Origin: Hungatella sp.
Lineage (GTDB): Bacteria; Bacillota; Clostridia; Lachnospirales; Lachnospiraceae
Assembly: GCA_022792815.1 (NCBI GenBank)
Contig: JAAWBS010000057.1
Location: forward strand, 53,004 to 117,003
Direction: 5' to 3'
Length of the DNA: 64,000 nt
Shown here: positions 34,859 to 46,775 of the stretch, piece after piece
Layout of the letters: each line of letters starts with the position of its first letter
How positions within the stretch are numbered: position 1 is the first letter of the stretch
Position numbers and translations under genes: made by a program
The notes under the pieces: model-generated
What the model was told of the DNA's origin: nothing
The model's input: the letters and a program-made list of their open reading frames with translations, nothing else
Databases searched by the model: none

Positions 34859-35380
34859 TTGGGTTTAGATCGTTTGATAGGATTTGACGCACAGCTGCTC
34901 ACGGAAGCATTTTTCACAGCGATCAATATCTTTATTCTGTTCTTTGGATTATCTTACCTGTTGTTCAATCCGGTGCGTGAGGTGCTGGAAAAGAGAAGGC
35001 AGAAGATTGCCGGGGAACTGGCCGACGCGGCACAGGACAAGAAGAGCGCCGCGGAAATGAAGGCCGAGTATGAAGCCAAGCTTAAAGATGTTTCCAAGGA
35101 GGCAGACGCCATCTTGGAGGAGGCCAGGAGAAAGGCCAAGACGAGAGAGGCGGAGATTATAGAGGAAGCCAGGACAGAGGCGGCCAGGATTATCGAGAGA
35201 GCGGGCCGGGAGGTTGAGCTGGAGAAGAAGAAGGCCCTGGACGATATGAAGCAGGAGATCGTTTCCATTGCTTCTCTGATGGCAGGCAAGGTAGTGGCGG
35301 CTTCCATTGACACGACGATTCAGAATAGTTTGATTGATGAGACGCTGAAAGAGATGGGTGAGAGCACATGGCAAAGCTAG
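34859..35380 (+). CDS. atpF: ATP synthase subunit b
   Basis: A 173-residue peripheral stalk subunit: one N-terminal membrane helix (about 15-38, AFFTAINIFILFFGLSYLLF) then a long, highly charged coiled coil with E/K/A-rich heptads (about 45-145). The start is TTG 34859, with AGGAAGGAGG 8 bases upstream and no ATG available near the expected N-terminus. Overlaps atpH by 13 bases, consistent with coupled translation. Confidence 0.93.
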   Translation: MGLDRLIGFDAQLLTEAFFTAINIFILFFGLSYLLFNPVREVLEKRRQKIAGELADAAQDKKSAAEMKAEYEAKLKDVSKEADAILEEARRKAKTREAEIIEEARTEAARIIERAGREVELEKKKALDDMKQEIVSIASLMAGKVVAASIDTTIQNSLIDETLKEMGESTWQS

Positions 35381-35916
35381 TATCAAAAATATACGGCGAT
35401 GCGCTGTGGCAGGCAGCCCGGGAGAAGAACAAGGTAGATGAGATCTTTGAGGAGGCCAAGGCTCTCGGCCAGGTGTTTGAGAGCCACAGGGATCTGGTCC
35501 ATCTGCTTGATCATCCTCAGGTAGTGAAGGAGGAGAAGCTTCAGATCACCCGCAATGTCTTTCAGGGAAAGATTTCTGATGAGATGATGGGCTTTCTGGC
35601 GGCAATCGTCGACAAGGGAAGACAGAATGATATTCTTGCCATTCTGGATTATTTCATCAAACAGGTGAAAGAGGAGAAAGGGATAGGAATGGCGCAGGTG
35701 ACTTCTGCGGTAGAACTGACCGAGGCACAGAAGGAGCAGGTGAAAGGCAAGTTGCTTGCGACAACCCGATATGTGGAATTCGAGATGAACTACATCGTAG
35801 ATCCATCCCTGATCGGCGGCATGGTCATCCGCATCGGCGACAGAGTCGTTGACAGCAGTATCAGGACCCAGTTGTATGAACTGAAGAAACAGCTTCTTGA
35901 CGTGCAGCTGGCTTAA
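35368..35916 (+). CDS. atpH: ATP synthase subunit delta
   Basis: A 182-residue stator subunit linking subunit b to the top of F1. LVSKIYGDALWQAA at the N-terminus and DPSLIGGMVIRIGDRVVDSS near the C-terminus are the characteristic delta/OSCP signatures. Length is normal. The ATG lies inside the end of atpF. Confidence 0.95.
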   Translation: MAKLVSKIYGDALWQAAREKNKVDEIFEEAKALGQVFESHRDLVHLLDHPQVVKEEKLQITRNVFQGKISDEMMGFLAAIVDKGRQNDILAILDYFIKQVKEEKGIGMAQVTSAVELTEAQKEQVKGKLLATTRYVEFEMNYIVDPSLIGGMVIRIGDRVVDSSIRTQLYELKKQLLDVQLA

Positions 35917-37455
<1,539 letters not shown>

Positions 37456-37474
37456 GGAAAGCAGGTGAAAGATC

Positions 37475-38332
37475 ATGGCATCCATGAGAGATATTAAACG
37501 CAGACGCGACAGCATCCAAAGCACTGAGCAGATTACGAAGGCCATGAAGCTGGTATCCACGGTAAAACTGCAGAAATCCAAAGGCAAGGCAGAATCATCG
37601 AAACCGTATTTTAACCTGATGTATGAGACCATCAGTTCCATTTTGAAGAAGTCCGGGAACCTGGATCACAAGTATCTGAAGCCGGGAGCCTCCGAGAAGA
37701 AGGCGGTTGTGGCCATCACCTCCAACAGAGGTCTGGCAGGCGGCTACAACAACAACATCGTGAAGCTGATCAACGGGGAACTTCCAGCAGAGGACACCCT
37801 GGTGTACGCCATCGGAAGAAAGGGGCGGGACGGGCTTGCGAGAAAGGGATTCCAGATCAAGGCCGACTATTCCGAGGTCATCAACGAGCCTCTGTACCGG
37901 GATGCGGCAGACGTCACGCTGGAGCTTCTGGACGGCTTTACCAGAGGGGAGATCGGGGAGATCTATCTGGCCTACACTGCGTTCAAGAACACGGTGACTC
38001 AGATTCCCAGGCTGATCAAGCTGCTTCCCGTGGAGATGGAGGCCGGCGGGGATGAGGATAAGGGCAAGGCCCACGCTCTCATGACCTACGAGCCGGACGA
38101 GGAAGAGGTTCTGGATTCCATCGTGCCCAAGTATATGAGCAGCCTGATCTACGGAGCCCTGCTTGAGGCGGTGGCCAGCGAGAACGGGGCCCGTATGACG
38201 GCCATGGACAACGCCACCAGCAATGCGGAGGAGATGATCGAGGCTCTGAGCCTGCAGTACAACCGGGCGAGACAGGGAGCCATCACTCAGGAGCTTACCG
38301 AGATCGTGGCAGGCGCCAACGCCATATCGTAA
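37475..38332 (+). CDS. atpG: ATP synthase subunit gamma
   Basis: A 285-residue central stalk subunit. The N-terminal helix (MRDIKRRRDSIQSTEQIT) and the C-terminal helix with ATSNAEEMIEALSLQYNRAR form the coiled coil turning inside the alpha/beta hexamer. ITSNRGLAGGYNNN is the family signature. AGGTGA lies upstream. The 168-base gap to atpD holds no gene and no clear terminator. Confidence 0.96.
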   Translation: MASMRDIKRRRDSIQSTEQITKAMKLVSTVKLQKSKGKAESSKPYFNLMYETISSILKKSGNLDHKYLKPGASEKKAVVAITSNRGLAGGYNNNIVKLINGELPAEDTLVYAIGRKGRDGLARKGFQIKADYSEVINEPLYRDAADVTLELLDGFTRGEIGEIYLAYTAFKNTVTQIPRLIKLLPVEMEAGGDEDKGKAHALMTYEPDEEEVLDSIVPKYMSSLIYGALLEAVASENGARMTAMDNATSNAEEMIEALSLQYNRARQGAITQELTEIVAGANAIS

Positions 38333-38485
38333 GGTTTGGCCGGTGTATGGAAGATGACTGTCCGTTTTCCGGCAGTCCCGCGGCTGAGGGCCGGGGGATC
38401 TGGCGGGAACAGGGCAGAGGAAAGAGTGCACAGATGCGTGCAGGCCGCCGGGGTCTGACCGGCGGCAAAGGATATGGAAGAATGA

Positions 38486-39892
<1,407 letters not shown>

Positions 39893-39903
39893 GAGGGTAG
39901 AAC

Positions 39904-40302
39904 ATGGCTGATGTGTTTAAATTAAAGGTTGTCACCCCGGAGAGGGTCTTCTACGAGGGTGACGCCAGCATGGTGGAGCTTTCCACCACAGAGGGGGATA
40001 TCGGTGTCTATGCCAGCCATATTCCCATGACTGCCATCGTGGCACCGGGAGTTCTCAAGATCCACGAGGGCTCCGACGTGAAAAAGGCGGCTCTCCATAC
40101 CGGATTTATCGAGGTGCTTCCGGAGGAGATCACCATCATGGCCGAAGTGATCGAGTGGCCGGATGAGATCGACGTGAAACGTGCCGAGGAGGCCCGGATC
40201 CGTGCGGAGCGCCGGCTCAAAGAGCACAGCGCGGAGAGCGACGTGATCCGCGCCAAGCTGGCCTTAAAGAGGGCTTTGACCCGTCTGTCCGCAAGGCAAT
40301 AA
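39904..40302 (+). CDS. atpC: ATP synthase subunit epsilon
   Basis: A 132-residue subunit with an N-terminal beta-sandwich (FKLKVVTPERVFYEGDASMV, GDIGVYASHIPM) and two C-terminal helices rich in Ala, Glu and Arg that can inhibit ATP hydrolysis. Last gene of the operon, separated by 11 bases from atpD and followed at once by a strong terminator. Confidence 0.95.
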   Translation: MADVFKLKVVTPERVFYEGDASMVELSTTEGDIGVYASHIPMTAIVAPGVLKIHEGSDVKKAALHTGFIEVLPEEITIMAEVIEWPDEIDVKRAEEARIRAERRLKEHSAESDVIRAKLALKRALTRLSARQ

Positions 40303-40313
40303 GAGAAAAGAAA

Positions 40314-40353
40314 AGGGCCCGTCCCGGGAAGTTTCCCGGGACGGGCCCTTTTT
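40314..40353 (+). terminator. Strong bidirectional terminator between atpC and the flavoprotein gene
   Basis: A perfect stem of up to 16 base pairs (AGGGCCCGTCCCGGGA and its complement) closes on a 4-base loop and ends in TTTTT. On the minus strand the same hairpin is followed by TTTTCTTTTC, so it also serves the converging flavoprotein gene that stops at 40370. Confidence 0.93.
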
Positions 40354-40369
40354 GTGGTTCATGGATTCC

Positions 40370-42898
40370 TTAATTTTCGCTCATAACGCTCTTGGCAGCG
40401 ATGCGCCCGGATACGATGATCTCCGAGATGGCGTTGCCGCCCAGACGGTTGCCGGCAAAGATGCCGCCGGTCACCTCCCCGGCTGCCCACAGGCCGGGAA
40501 TCGGCTGATTGTCGGCATCCAGGACGTGGCGGTCATTGTCAACCACAAGTCCGCCCATGGTGTGGTGGGTGGAGGGGGCCAGGTAGCGGATGCTGAACAT
40601 GGCGTCCTCGATATAATTGCCGTCCGCATCGTAAGTTCCGATGGTGTCGGTGGCGGAGGACTTGGGAACCGTCAGCTCTCCCAGGTTCTGATCCAGATAG
40701 GCCTTGTCGTACTCAACGATGGTCTGATACAGCGTATCATAGTCGATTCCGGTCATCTCGCAGGCCTCTTTCAGCGTGCAGAAATATTCTTTTCCCTCTC
40801 TGTTGTCGGCAGCCGTCTTGTCGCCGCCTTTCATAACCTGTACCGTAAGGCCGCCTTTGCCGCCGTAGGTCAGCTGGCCCTGGGACAGAACGTCGCGCTC
40901 CGCAGACTCATCTACAAAACGTTTGCCCTCGTTGTCAGTGCCTGCCGGACTCACAAAGATCACGTTCTCGCCCTTGCCGCCGGCCAGCTTGCCGTCGTCC
41001 GCCCAGCCCAGAGGCATAAGCTGCGTGAACTCCATGCCCGTGACGGCAGCGCCCACTTCCTCGGCCATGGTGATGCCTTCGCCGGTGGCGCAGTTGCGGT
41101 TGGTGGTGAGGATGGAGGCGGACAGTTCGTCCTTGTTCCAGTAGTCATTGGTGGAGAGAACCATGTCAATGTTGGCTCCGAAACCACCGGTTGCCAGGAT
41201 CACGCCCTTGTTGGCGTGGAGGGTTACCTTTGTTCCGTCATACTGTACGGCTTCGATGCCGTTTACCCTGCCGTTCCCGTCAGTGAGCAGTTTGGTGGCA
41301 GTGGTGCGGTACATGACGGAGTTGGCCTCGTTGGCCTTGGCCACGGTATTGAGGGGAACCGCAAAGTAGCAGGCGTACTTGCCGGAGCCTTCTACATTCT
41401 CGATGGTTCCGCCCTGGAAGGTGTTGATGCGCTGCCACAGACAGCCGATGAGGGTGTTGGTGGTCACTCCCCAGTTGAACACGGAACCCTGGTCGGCCAT
41501 CCACTCTTTGTCGGCGTTGATGTTGCGTACCAGCTGAGACACCTTGTCAAAATCACCGTAGATCCAGCGGGTCTGGTCGTTGTTGAGACGAAGGCCGCCG
41601 TAATAGGTCTGGAAGATGTGCAGTTCCTTGGTGGAGAATACGGTCAGATCGCTTTCCTGGGCGCCTGCCGCCAGCTGAGGCTCTGCCCAGTCCATGTACT
41701 TGCGGATCTGAGATTTCAAAGTCTTCAATGTCTCCAGATACTCGGCGTGAACTCCTCTGGACGGAAGATCATACTCTTCCACGGTCAGCTTGCCGGAGGA
41801 GGAATCCACGGTCTCGTCGAAGGGCTCTTCACTCCAGTTTAAGATGGTGCGGAGAGTCTCCATACGTCCCATGTCGCTCTTGGCCTTGTCGTAAGTCTGT
41901 CCGTCATAGGGGCATACCCCGGTGGTGGCATCGGGATTCTCGGGATCCCATACCTGGTAGTCATAGACTGCCTGGAAGGAGCAGCCGGCTACCAGCGTAT
42001 TGCCTCCGGCTTCCGCGTTCTTCTCCACGACGCACACGGTGGCGCCCTGCTGGGCAATCTCGGCTGCCGCCGTGACGCCGGCGCCTCCGGCTCCCACTAC
42101 GATGACGTCATAGGTCTCCTCGATATCCGGCTGGGCAGTGACTTCGTAGGGGATCTTGCCGGTCCTCAGTGCCTGAACGTCACAGCCGGCCTGGGAGGCG
42201 GCATCCTCTACTGCGGCCAGGATGGCGTTGCAGGTGAAGGTGGCACCGGATACGTTGTCCACTCCCGTGGAGGTGAAATCCTGGATCTCTTTGAACATGA
42301 TCTCATAGGCCGGGGTTCCCACATACTCGGTCTCGTTGCTGGATGCTACCTCGATGCCGGTGATGGCATCCTCGGTAAAGGTAACGCTTAAAGCCACGTC
42401 CCCGCCGTATCCGGTTCCGTGTCCCTCGTAGGTTCCCGGTTTGAAAGACAGCTCTCCTGCAGTCACTTCCTCACCCTTCGCCAGGGCGATGGCGGCTGTC
42501 AGGGCATCCCGGTATCCGTCAGAAGTAACCGTGGCTCCGGCTACCCCGTCGACGTCCGCCGCCTGTTTTTCCAGAACCTGCTTGTCCAGCTCTGCAAGTG
42601 CGGCGCCGCCGATGCTCTCGGTCTCGTCAGGTCCCTCGGATGTGACGGCCGTGATCGCGGACGCATCTACGGTGATACTTACCGTTACCTGTCCGCCAAA
42701 GCCTTTTGCGGAACCTTCATAAGTTCCCGGAGTGTAGAGTCCGGCCTCAGCGGCGGCGGTGGTCTCCGGGGCAGCAGTGGTTGTGGCGGGAGCCTCTGTG
42801 GCAGCCGGCTGGGAACCGCCGGAGCAGCCTGCCAGAGAGACTGTCATGATGCCGCCGAGAGCCAGTGCTGCAAAGCGTCTTGTCTCATGCTTTTTCAT
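40370..42898 (-). CDS. Flavocytochrome-like fumarate reductase family lipoprotein with two FMN-binding domains
   Basis: An 842-residue exported flavoprotein. The N-terminus has a lipoprotein signal peptide ending in SLAGC, then an Ala/Thr/Glu-rich linker. Two FMN-binding domains follow (about 55-130 and 150-230), each with the covalent-FMN motif (DGVAGATVT and DNVSGATFT), targets of an ApbE-type flavin transferase. From about 262 is an FAD-binding fumarate reductase/urocanate reductase-type domain (YDVIVVGAGGAGVTAAAE, TGGFGANIDMV, HTMGGLVVD, GGNAISEIIVSG). It probably reduces an external acceptor at the cell surface. Start at 42898 is set by GGGAGG about 10 bases upstream and the classical signal peptide; a longer frame reaches into the promoter. 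Substrate is unknown. Confidence 0.88.
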   Translation of the reverse strand: MKKHETRRFAALALGGIMTVSLAGCSGGSQPAATEAPATTTAAPETTAAAEAGLYTPGTYEGSAKGFGGQVTVSITVDASAITAVTSEGPDETESIGGAALAELDKQVLEKQAADVDGVAGATVTSDGYRDALTAAIALAKGEEVTAGELSFKPGTYEGHGTGYGGDVALSVTFTEDAITGIEVASSNETEYVGTPAYEIMFKEIQDFTSTGVDNVSGATFTCNAILAAVEDAASQAGCDVQALRTGKIPYEVTAQPDIEETYDVIVVGAGGAGVTAAAEIAQQGATVCVVEKNAEAGGNTLVAGCSFQAVYDYQVWDPENPDATTGVCPYDGQTYDKAKSDMGRMETLRTILNWSEEPFDETVDSSSGKLTVEEYDLPSRGVHAEYLETLKTLKSQIRKYMDWAEPQLAAGAQESDLTVFSTKELHIFQTYYGGLRLNNDQTRWIYGDFDKVSQLVRNINADKEWMADQGSVFNWGVTTNTLIGCLWQRINTFQGGTIENVEGSGKYACYFAVPLNTVAKANEANSVMYRTTATKLLTDGNGRVNGIEAVQYDGTKVTLHANKGVILATGGFGANIDMVLSTNDYWNKDELSASILTTNRNCATGEGITMAEEVGAAVTGMEFTQLMPLGWADDGKLAGGKGENVIFVSPAGTDNEGKRFVDESAERDVLSQGQLTYGGKGGLTVQVMKGGDKTAADNREGKEYFCTLKEACEMTGIDYDTLYQTIVEYDKAYLDQNLGELTVPKSSATDTIGTYDADGNYIEDAMFSIRYLAPSTHHTMGGLVVDNDRHVLDADNQPIPGLWAAGEVTGGIFAGNRLGGNAISEIIVSGRIAAKSVMSEN

Positions 42899-42952
42899 TA
42901 ATATAACCTCCCATAGGTTGTAAGGATAATACCGGTCAGGTATTTCAGAAAT

Positions 42953-42981
42953 ATTATACAACATGTTTCATAATTTGGCTA
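42953..42981 (-). promoter_or_regulatory. Promoter of the flavoprotein gene
   Basis: On the minus strand TAGCCA (42976-42981) and a perfect TATAAT (42953-42958) are 17 bases apart, 55 bases before the start codon. The divergent MarR gene next door is a plausible regulator. Confidence 0.6.
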
Positions 42982-43087
42982 TAGGATGCTGCAGATTTGA
43001 AAATTTCTATAATTTCTATGATTACCCTCCTGTGGTCTAGGAACCGTATCCCTGGTTACAAAGCGGTTCTTTCGTCCATAGCATCAT

Positions 43088-43116
43088 TTGACATTTATGG
43101 AGAATCTTCCTATAAT
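43088..43116 (+). promoter_or_regulatory. Promoter of the MarR gene
   Basis: A consensus TTGACA (43088-43093) and TATAAT (43111-43116) with a 17-base spacer. Because it covers the first codons of the longest open frame, it shows that translation must start further downstream. Confidence 0.9.
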
Positions 43117-43180
43117 AGACAGAGATGCCGGGGTTAAAGGGCGTTTTGAGCCCTATGATACACGGAGACAGGAGCTGACG

Positions 43181-43624
43181 ATGGAAGACAGGGATTATCT
43201 GATTGGCCGTGCAATTTTAGAGCTGACTCATGCTATAAGAAAGAAAAATAACGCCTGTTTGAAAGCAGTGGGTCTCACGGGCGTGCAGACGAAGAGTCTG
43301 CTCTATCTGGTGGATTCCAAACGAAAAGATCTGACGATCAATGGCTTAAAGGAATATCTGGGGATCAGCCATCAGGCGACCCAGGGAATCGCAAAGCGCA
43401 TGGCGGACAAAGGGGTGATCACACTGGAGAAATCCCCGAGAGACGGGCGGGAGAAGATCATAGCGCCGACAGAGAAGGGAGTCCGTCTCCGGCAGCAGCT
43501 TGGCGGGTCTGCGGTCGGGATCGGGGAGTATATTCTGTCGGGAATCAGCGAGGAGGAGAAGAAGATATTTTATGAGATCCTGCTCAAAGCGCTTTCCAAT
43601 GTGGAGCAGAGGGACAGGCTGTGA
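43181..43624 (+). CDS. MarR family transcriptional regulator
   Basis: A 147-residue winged-helix regulator: LTINGLKEYLGISHQATQGI is the helix-turn-helix, and KGVITLEKSPRDGREK the wing with its Asp-x-Arg. ATG 43181 is chosen because AGGAG lies 7 bases upstream and the earlier frame contains the promoter. Transcribed away from the two-FMN flavoprotein gene, which it may regulate; typical ligands of the family are phenolic or other small organic acids, consistent with a substrate of that enzyme, but this is inference. Confidence 0.87.
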   Translation: MEDRDYLIGRAILELTHAIRKKNNACLKAVGLTGVQTKSLLYLVDSKRKDLTINGLKEYLGISHQATQGIAKRMADKGVITLEKSPRDGREKIIAPTEKGVRLRQQLGGSAVGIGEYILSGISEEEKKIFYEILLKALSNVEQRDRL

Positions 43625-43649
43625 TTTTTCGTTACAGTTTACGGGACGG

Positions 43650-43764
43650 GGAAAACCGGATGAAAACAGACGTCAAGCTCGCTTGTAAGACGGTTTTCGT
43701 CCGGTTTTCCACATCAGGCGAACGCCCGATGCTTCTTGTACGGCTGTGCCGGACAAGAAGATGT
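43650..43764. repeat. Intergenic palindromic element
   Basis: Three nested or adjacent dyads fill this gap. The first has 18-base arms at 43650-43667 and 43693-43710 with a single G-T mismatch. Then ACATC (43711-43715) pairs with GATGT (43760-43764), enclosing GGCG-AA-CGCC and CTTCTTGT (43732-43739) with ACAAGAAG (43753-43760). The first could end MarR transcription, but there is no T run. It may be a structured RNA or a mobile palindromic repeat. Confidence 0.5.
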
Positions 43765-43822
43765 CCCTCGTGAACAGTAACGATTTTTAGTCGGGGCTCC
43801 ACAGGAGAGAGTGCCAGCGGCC

Positions 43823-43851
43823 TTGTGTCCGGAGCCAAAGTGTGATATACT
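43823..43851 (+). promoter_or_regulatory. Promoter of the nucleotidyltransferase gene
   Basis: TTGTGT (43823-43828) and TATACT (43846-43851) are 17 bases apart, 53 bases before the start codon at 43905. Confidence 0.6.
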
Positions 43852-43904
43852 CTGTTAAAAGCATGGAGATACGCACTATAACGTCATAAGACAGGGAGAA
43901 AGAT

Positions 43905-44822
43905 ATGAAAGAGACGACATTGGTAATCATGGCGGCAGGGATCGGAAGCCGGTTCGGCGGCGGCATCAAGCAGCTGGAGCCGGTGGGGCCGGGAGGGGAG
44001 ATCATCATGGATTATTCCATCTATGATGCCCTCAAGGCCGGATTCGACAAGATCGTATTTATCATCCGAAAAGATCTGGAGAAGGATTTCAGGGAAGTGA
44101 TCGGCAGCAGGATCGAGAAGAAGGCTCGTGTACAATATGCATTTCAGGAGCTGGACGATCTTCCGGCCGGATTTGCCAAGCCGGCGGGCAGGACAAAGCC
44201 GTGGGGAACCGGCCAGGCCGTGCTGAGCATAAAGGGGTTGGTGGACGGACCGTTTCTGGTGATCAATGCAGATGATTACTACGGAAAAGAGGGATTTCGG
44301 AAGATTCATGACTATATGGTCAATGAGATGAAGGAAGATACTCCGATCTATGATCTGTGTATGGGAGGCTTTATGCTGGCGAATACCCTGAGTGAAAACG
44401 GAGGGGTGACCAGAGGTGTCTGTCAGATCGGCGAAGACGGATATCTGAAGGCGGTGAAGGAGACCTATGGCATTGAGAGACATGGAGATAGCCTGAAAGC
44501 CTCCGACGAACAGGGGAATCCCGTGTCCTTGGACATCGGCTGCCACGTGTCCATGAATATGTGGGGGCTTCCGGCTTCGTTCCTGGATGAACTGGAGCGG
44601 GGGTTCCCGGAATTTCTGTCGGGAATCAGGGAGGGAGACGTAAAGGCGGAATATCTGCTCCCAAGAATCATTGATAAACTGGTGGAGACCCAAAAGGCCA
44701 GAGTGAAGGTGCTGGAGACTCCCGACAGATGGTTTGGAGTTACCTACAAGGAAGACAAGAAGTCGGTGGCAGATTCTCTGAGAGCATTGATCGCAGAGGG
44801 AGCTTACCCTGAGAAGCTATGA
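43905..44822 (+). CDS. Sugar-1-phosphate nucleotidyltransferase
   Basis: A 305-residue GT-A-like nucleotidyltransferase. LVIMAAGIGSRFGGGIKQLEP is the NTP-binding loop; PWGTGQAVLS and VINADDYYGKEGF hold the base-contacting and metal-binding residues, and SLDIGCHVSMNMW follows. It belongs to a family often seen in Clostridia and distinct from GalU. The sugar and nucleotide cannot be told from the sequence; a UTP- or other NTP:hexose-1-phosphate reaction is likely. ACAGGGAGAAAG lies upstream of the ATG. It is about 13 kb from the glycan locus. Confidence 0.8.
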   Translation: MKETTLVIMAAGIGSRFGGGIKQLEPVGPGGEIIMDYSIYDALKAGFDKIVFIIRKDLEKDFREVIGSRIEKKARVQYAFQELDDLPAGFAKPAGRTKPWGTGQAVLSIKGLVDGPFLVINADDYYGKEGFRKIHDYMVNEMKEDTPIYDLCMGGFMLANTLSENGGVTRGVCQIGEDGYLKAVKETYGIERHGDSLKASDEQGNPVSLDIGCHVSMNMWGLPASFLDELERGFPEFLSGIREGDVKAEYLLPRIIDKLVETQKARVKVLETPDRWFGVTYKEDKKSVADSLRALIAEGAYPEKL

Positions 44823-45031
44823 TAGGAAAGAGTTCCGGAGACGGAGCTCTTTCTGACTTTGGCAGGAGCTCCCGCACAATGATTTACCTGAGAAACGAAA
44901 CCTGGATGATTCTCTCAACCTTTCGATCCTCTGTTTCTGGCCCGGCAGTTCTGAGGGCGGGACGGTTCCGCATCTATGACAAGGCCACGGGGAAGGAGAT
45001 AAAAGAGAGCGAAATTCCCTGGAGAAAGTAA
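44819..45031 (+). CDS. Hypothetical small ORF, possibly a remnant
   Basis: A 70-residue frame whose ATG overlaps the preceding stop by 4 bases. I recognise no family. The last part (RFRIYDKATGKEIKESEIPW) reads like a normal protein C-terminus, while the first 45 residues look random. It lies directly before a clearly decayed gene and may be debris of the same decay. Confidence 0.25.
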   Translation: MIGKSSGDGALSDFGRSSRTMIYLRNETWMILSTFRSSVSGPAVLRAGRFRIYDKATGKEIKESEIPWRK

Positions 45032-45055
45032 AGAAAAGCAGGCGGAGGGCAGAAG

Positions 45056-46097
45056 GTGAAGAAGAAAAAGACGGCCGCGATTTTGCTGTTAGGTATGGCG
45101 GCGGTTCTGGGAACCTGTGGGATTTTCTATAAGATGTTCCGGAAAAAGGAGAGCGCGGTTGTCTCCGCCCGGGAGGGGGATGTTACCCGCTATGAGTGGA
45201 TGGAAATGCTGTGTGAGCAGACGGGGCTGATGGCCATGAAGACCGTGGGGAACGGAAACTGGAGGCCTGCCTTGACCTGGAGGCGGAGATCACAGAGGAG
45301 GCTTATATCCGTCTGGCCCTGAATTACGGGCTGGTGAAGGAGGAGCGGCTTGATACGGGATTTTCCCGGGAGGAGTGCCGGGAGGTCCTGGAGACCCTGA
45401 GAGATCTGTATTTCGGCGAATTTTTGGAGAGAGGATTTTTCAGAGGCGGCGTATCGGGAGGGCGTGGTGGAGCTGTCCTCCGGGGATCTGATCCGATGCA
45501 ATAAGGACTGCTCGGAGATCATAGCGGCGGACGACATCGGGGACTCTCTGGAGCCGGGAACCGTTATCGTACTGGACGGATCGTCCGCCGGGATAAAGAC
45601 GGCCAGAGTGGTAGAGAGGAAGGACTCTGACGGCCGCTTGTCTCTGGCCCCTGTGGAGCTGGACCGGGTGGCGGAGGTTGACTGTGAGGCCGGAGCCGAT
45701 ACTGAAGGCGTGGGGAATCGGAATCATGGATATGGAGCTTGACGCCGGGGTTGAGGTGGGGGCCAGGGTCCTCTCCCATCCCGACGGGCAGATCTGCTCT
45801 GATCTCTCTCTGGCGTTTCCCGTGATGACGGTGTCGGCGTGCGGGGACGATGAGGCGGATACCCTCATGGGGAACCTGGGAATCTCGGGAGAATGGGAGG
45901 TCTATACGTCGGAAAACGCACCCTTTCAGAAAGGAGTCCACTATGAATTGCTTCCCGACAAGACCTCCCGGTTTGTGGAGGAATGCACCTACGGAAAGAC
46001 GGAGATAAAAGGACCGGGAACATCTGACGGGGGAGAGTTTGCGGCTCTGGCGAACAAGACCCACACCTACTATGTGCGGTATGGAGCTCTGTATTAG
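45056..46097 (+). pseudogene. Decayed gene for a membrane-anchored protein, several frameshifts
   Basis: The frame opens at GTG 45056 (about 12 bases after GGAGGGC) with a typical N-terminal anchor (TAAILLLGMAAVLGTCGIFY) and RYEWMEMLCEQTG. It then breaks near 45250-45290. The reading continues in another frame (AYIRLALNYGLVKEERLDTG), returns to the first around 45430-45460 (REGVVELSSGDLIRC), and shifts again near 45690 (LKAWGIGIMDMELDAGVEVG), ending at 46097. At least three frame changes within 1 kb indicate an inactive gene. The original protein was probably extracellular; I do not recognise the family. Confidence 0.65.
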
Positions 46098-46486
46098 GTA
46101 GAGGCTCCCCGCTTCTGTTTCGATTATCCGGACAACTGGAAGGTAGAGCGGGAGGAGACCAGCCAGGAGACGGATTGGGATGACTCTCCTCCCGGCAATT
46201 TTGTGGCAGCCAGAATCAGGCAGACGGGGGGCTGGATATGGGCGTGGATTCAGACTTCAGAGACATTGACGGAGGGACTTTTTTTGCCTTGCTGCCGGAG
46301 GAACGACTAAAATAGAATGACGGAATATTCCAGACCGTGGGTCTGACCGGGGCTCTGGAGACCTTTTCCTTTGACTATTATGGATCCTACGCGCTGTTGG
46401 CCCAGGCTCCTGACGGGGAGTTTACGGAGGAGGAGAGGGAGGTGGTGGAGATTCTCACCAGCTTCCGGGAAGATTATGACAGGTAA
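46098..46486 (+). pseudogene. Remnant of a second decayed gene
   Basis: Fragments in different frames show a secreted-protein style: FCFDYPDNWKVEREE near 46110 (like the FDYPxxW start of PsbP- or lipoprotein-type domains), an in-frame TAA around 46310, and then LTGALETFSFDYYGSYALLA with a stop at 46484-46486. No start codon or ribosome site is evident. It may be the C-terminal continuation of the preceding decayed gene. Confidence 0.5.
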
Positions 46487-46562
46487 CAGGGAGGGGCCCT
46501 TAAGGGGATAGACAGGGGTGTTTCATGAAGGATAATTGAAAATAGCAGATGTGGCGTTTTTA

Positions 46563-46600
46563 CGAGGGTTATGGAAGTTATACATTTTCCATAACCCTCG
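46563..46600 (+). terminator. Perfect 14-bp hairpin, possible terminator
   Basis: CGAGGGTTATGGAA (46563-46576) pairs perfectly with 46587-46600 around a 10-base loop. It is followed by GGCTTTCTTG, which is only weakly T-rich, so termination is plausible but not certain. It separates the decayed genes from the repeat-protein gene; the rest of the 46487-46775 gap shows nothing else. Confidence 0.5.
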
Positions 46601-46775
46601 GCTTTCTTGTGGGGAGGAGCACCATACGCATATTTAATCACAGGGAGTTTTGCTGTCCTCTTATAAGGAGGATCTCTTGGTAAAGGAAATATTTCCCGGG
46701 AATCAACAGGGGGCTTCTGGTTATATGGAACCGCAAGCGGCATATAATGGTGGAAAGAGAAGACAGGAGAACCAT

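Noticed and set aside
40352..41842. Long plus-strand open frame of 496 codons antisense to the flavoprotein gene
   Set aside because: It is the mirror of a GC-rich coding region; the minus-strand protein has clear FAD and FMN motifs, signal peptide and ribosome site, while the plus-strand translation shows no family features.
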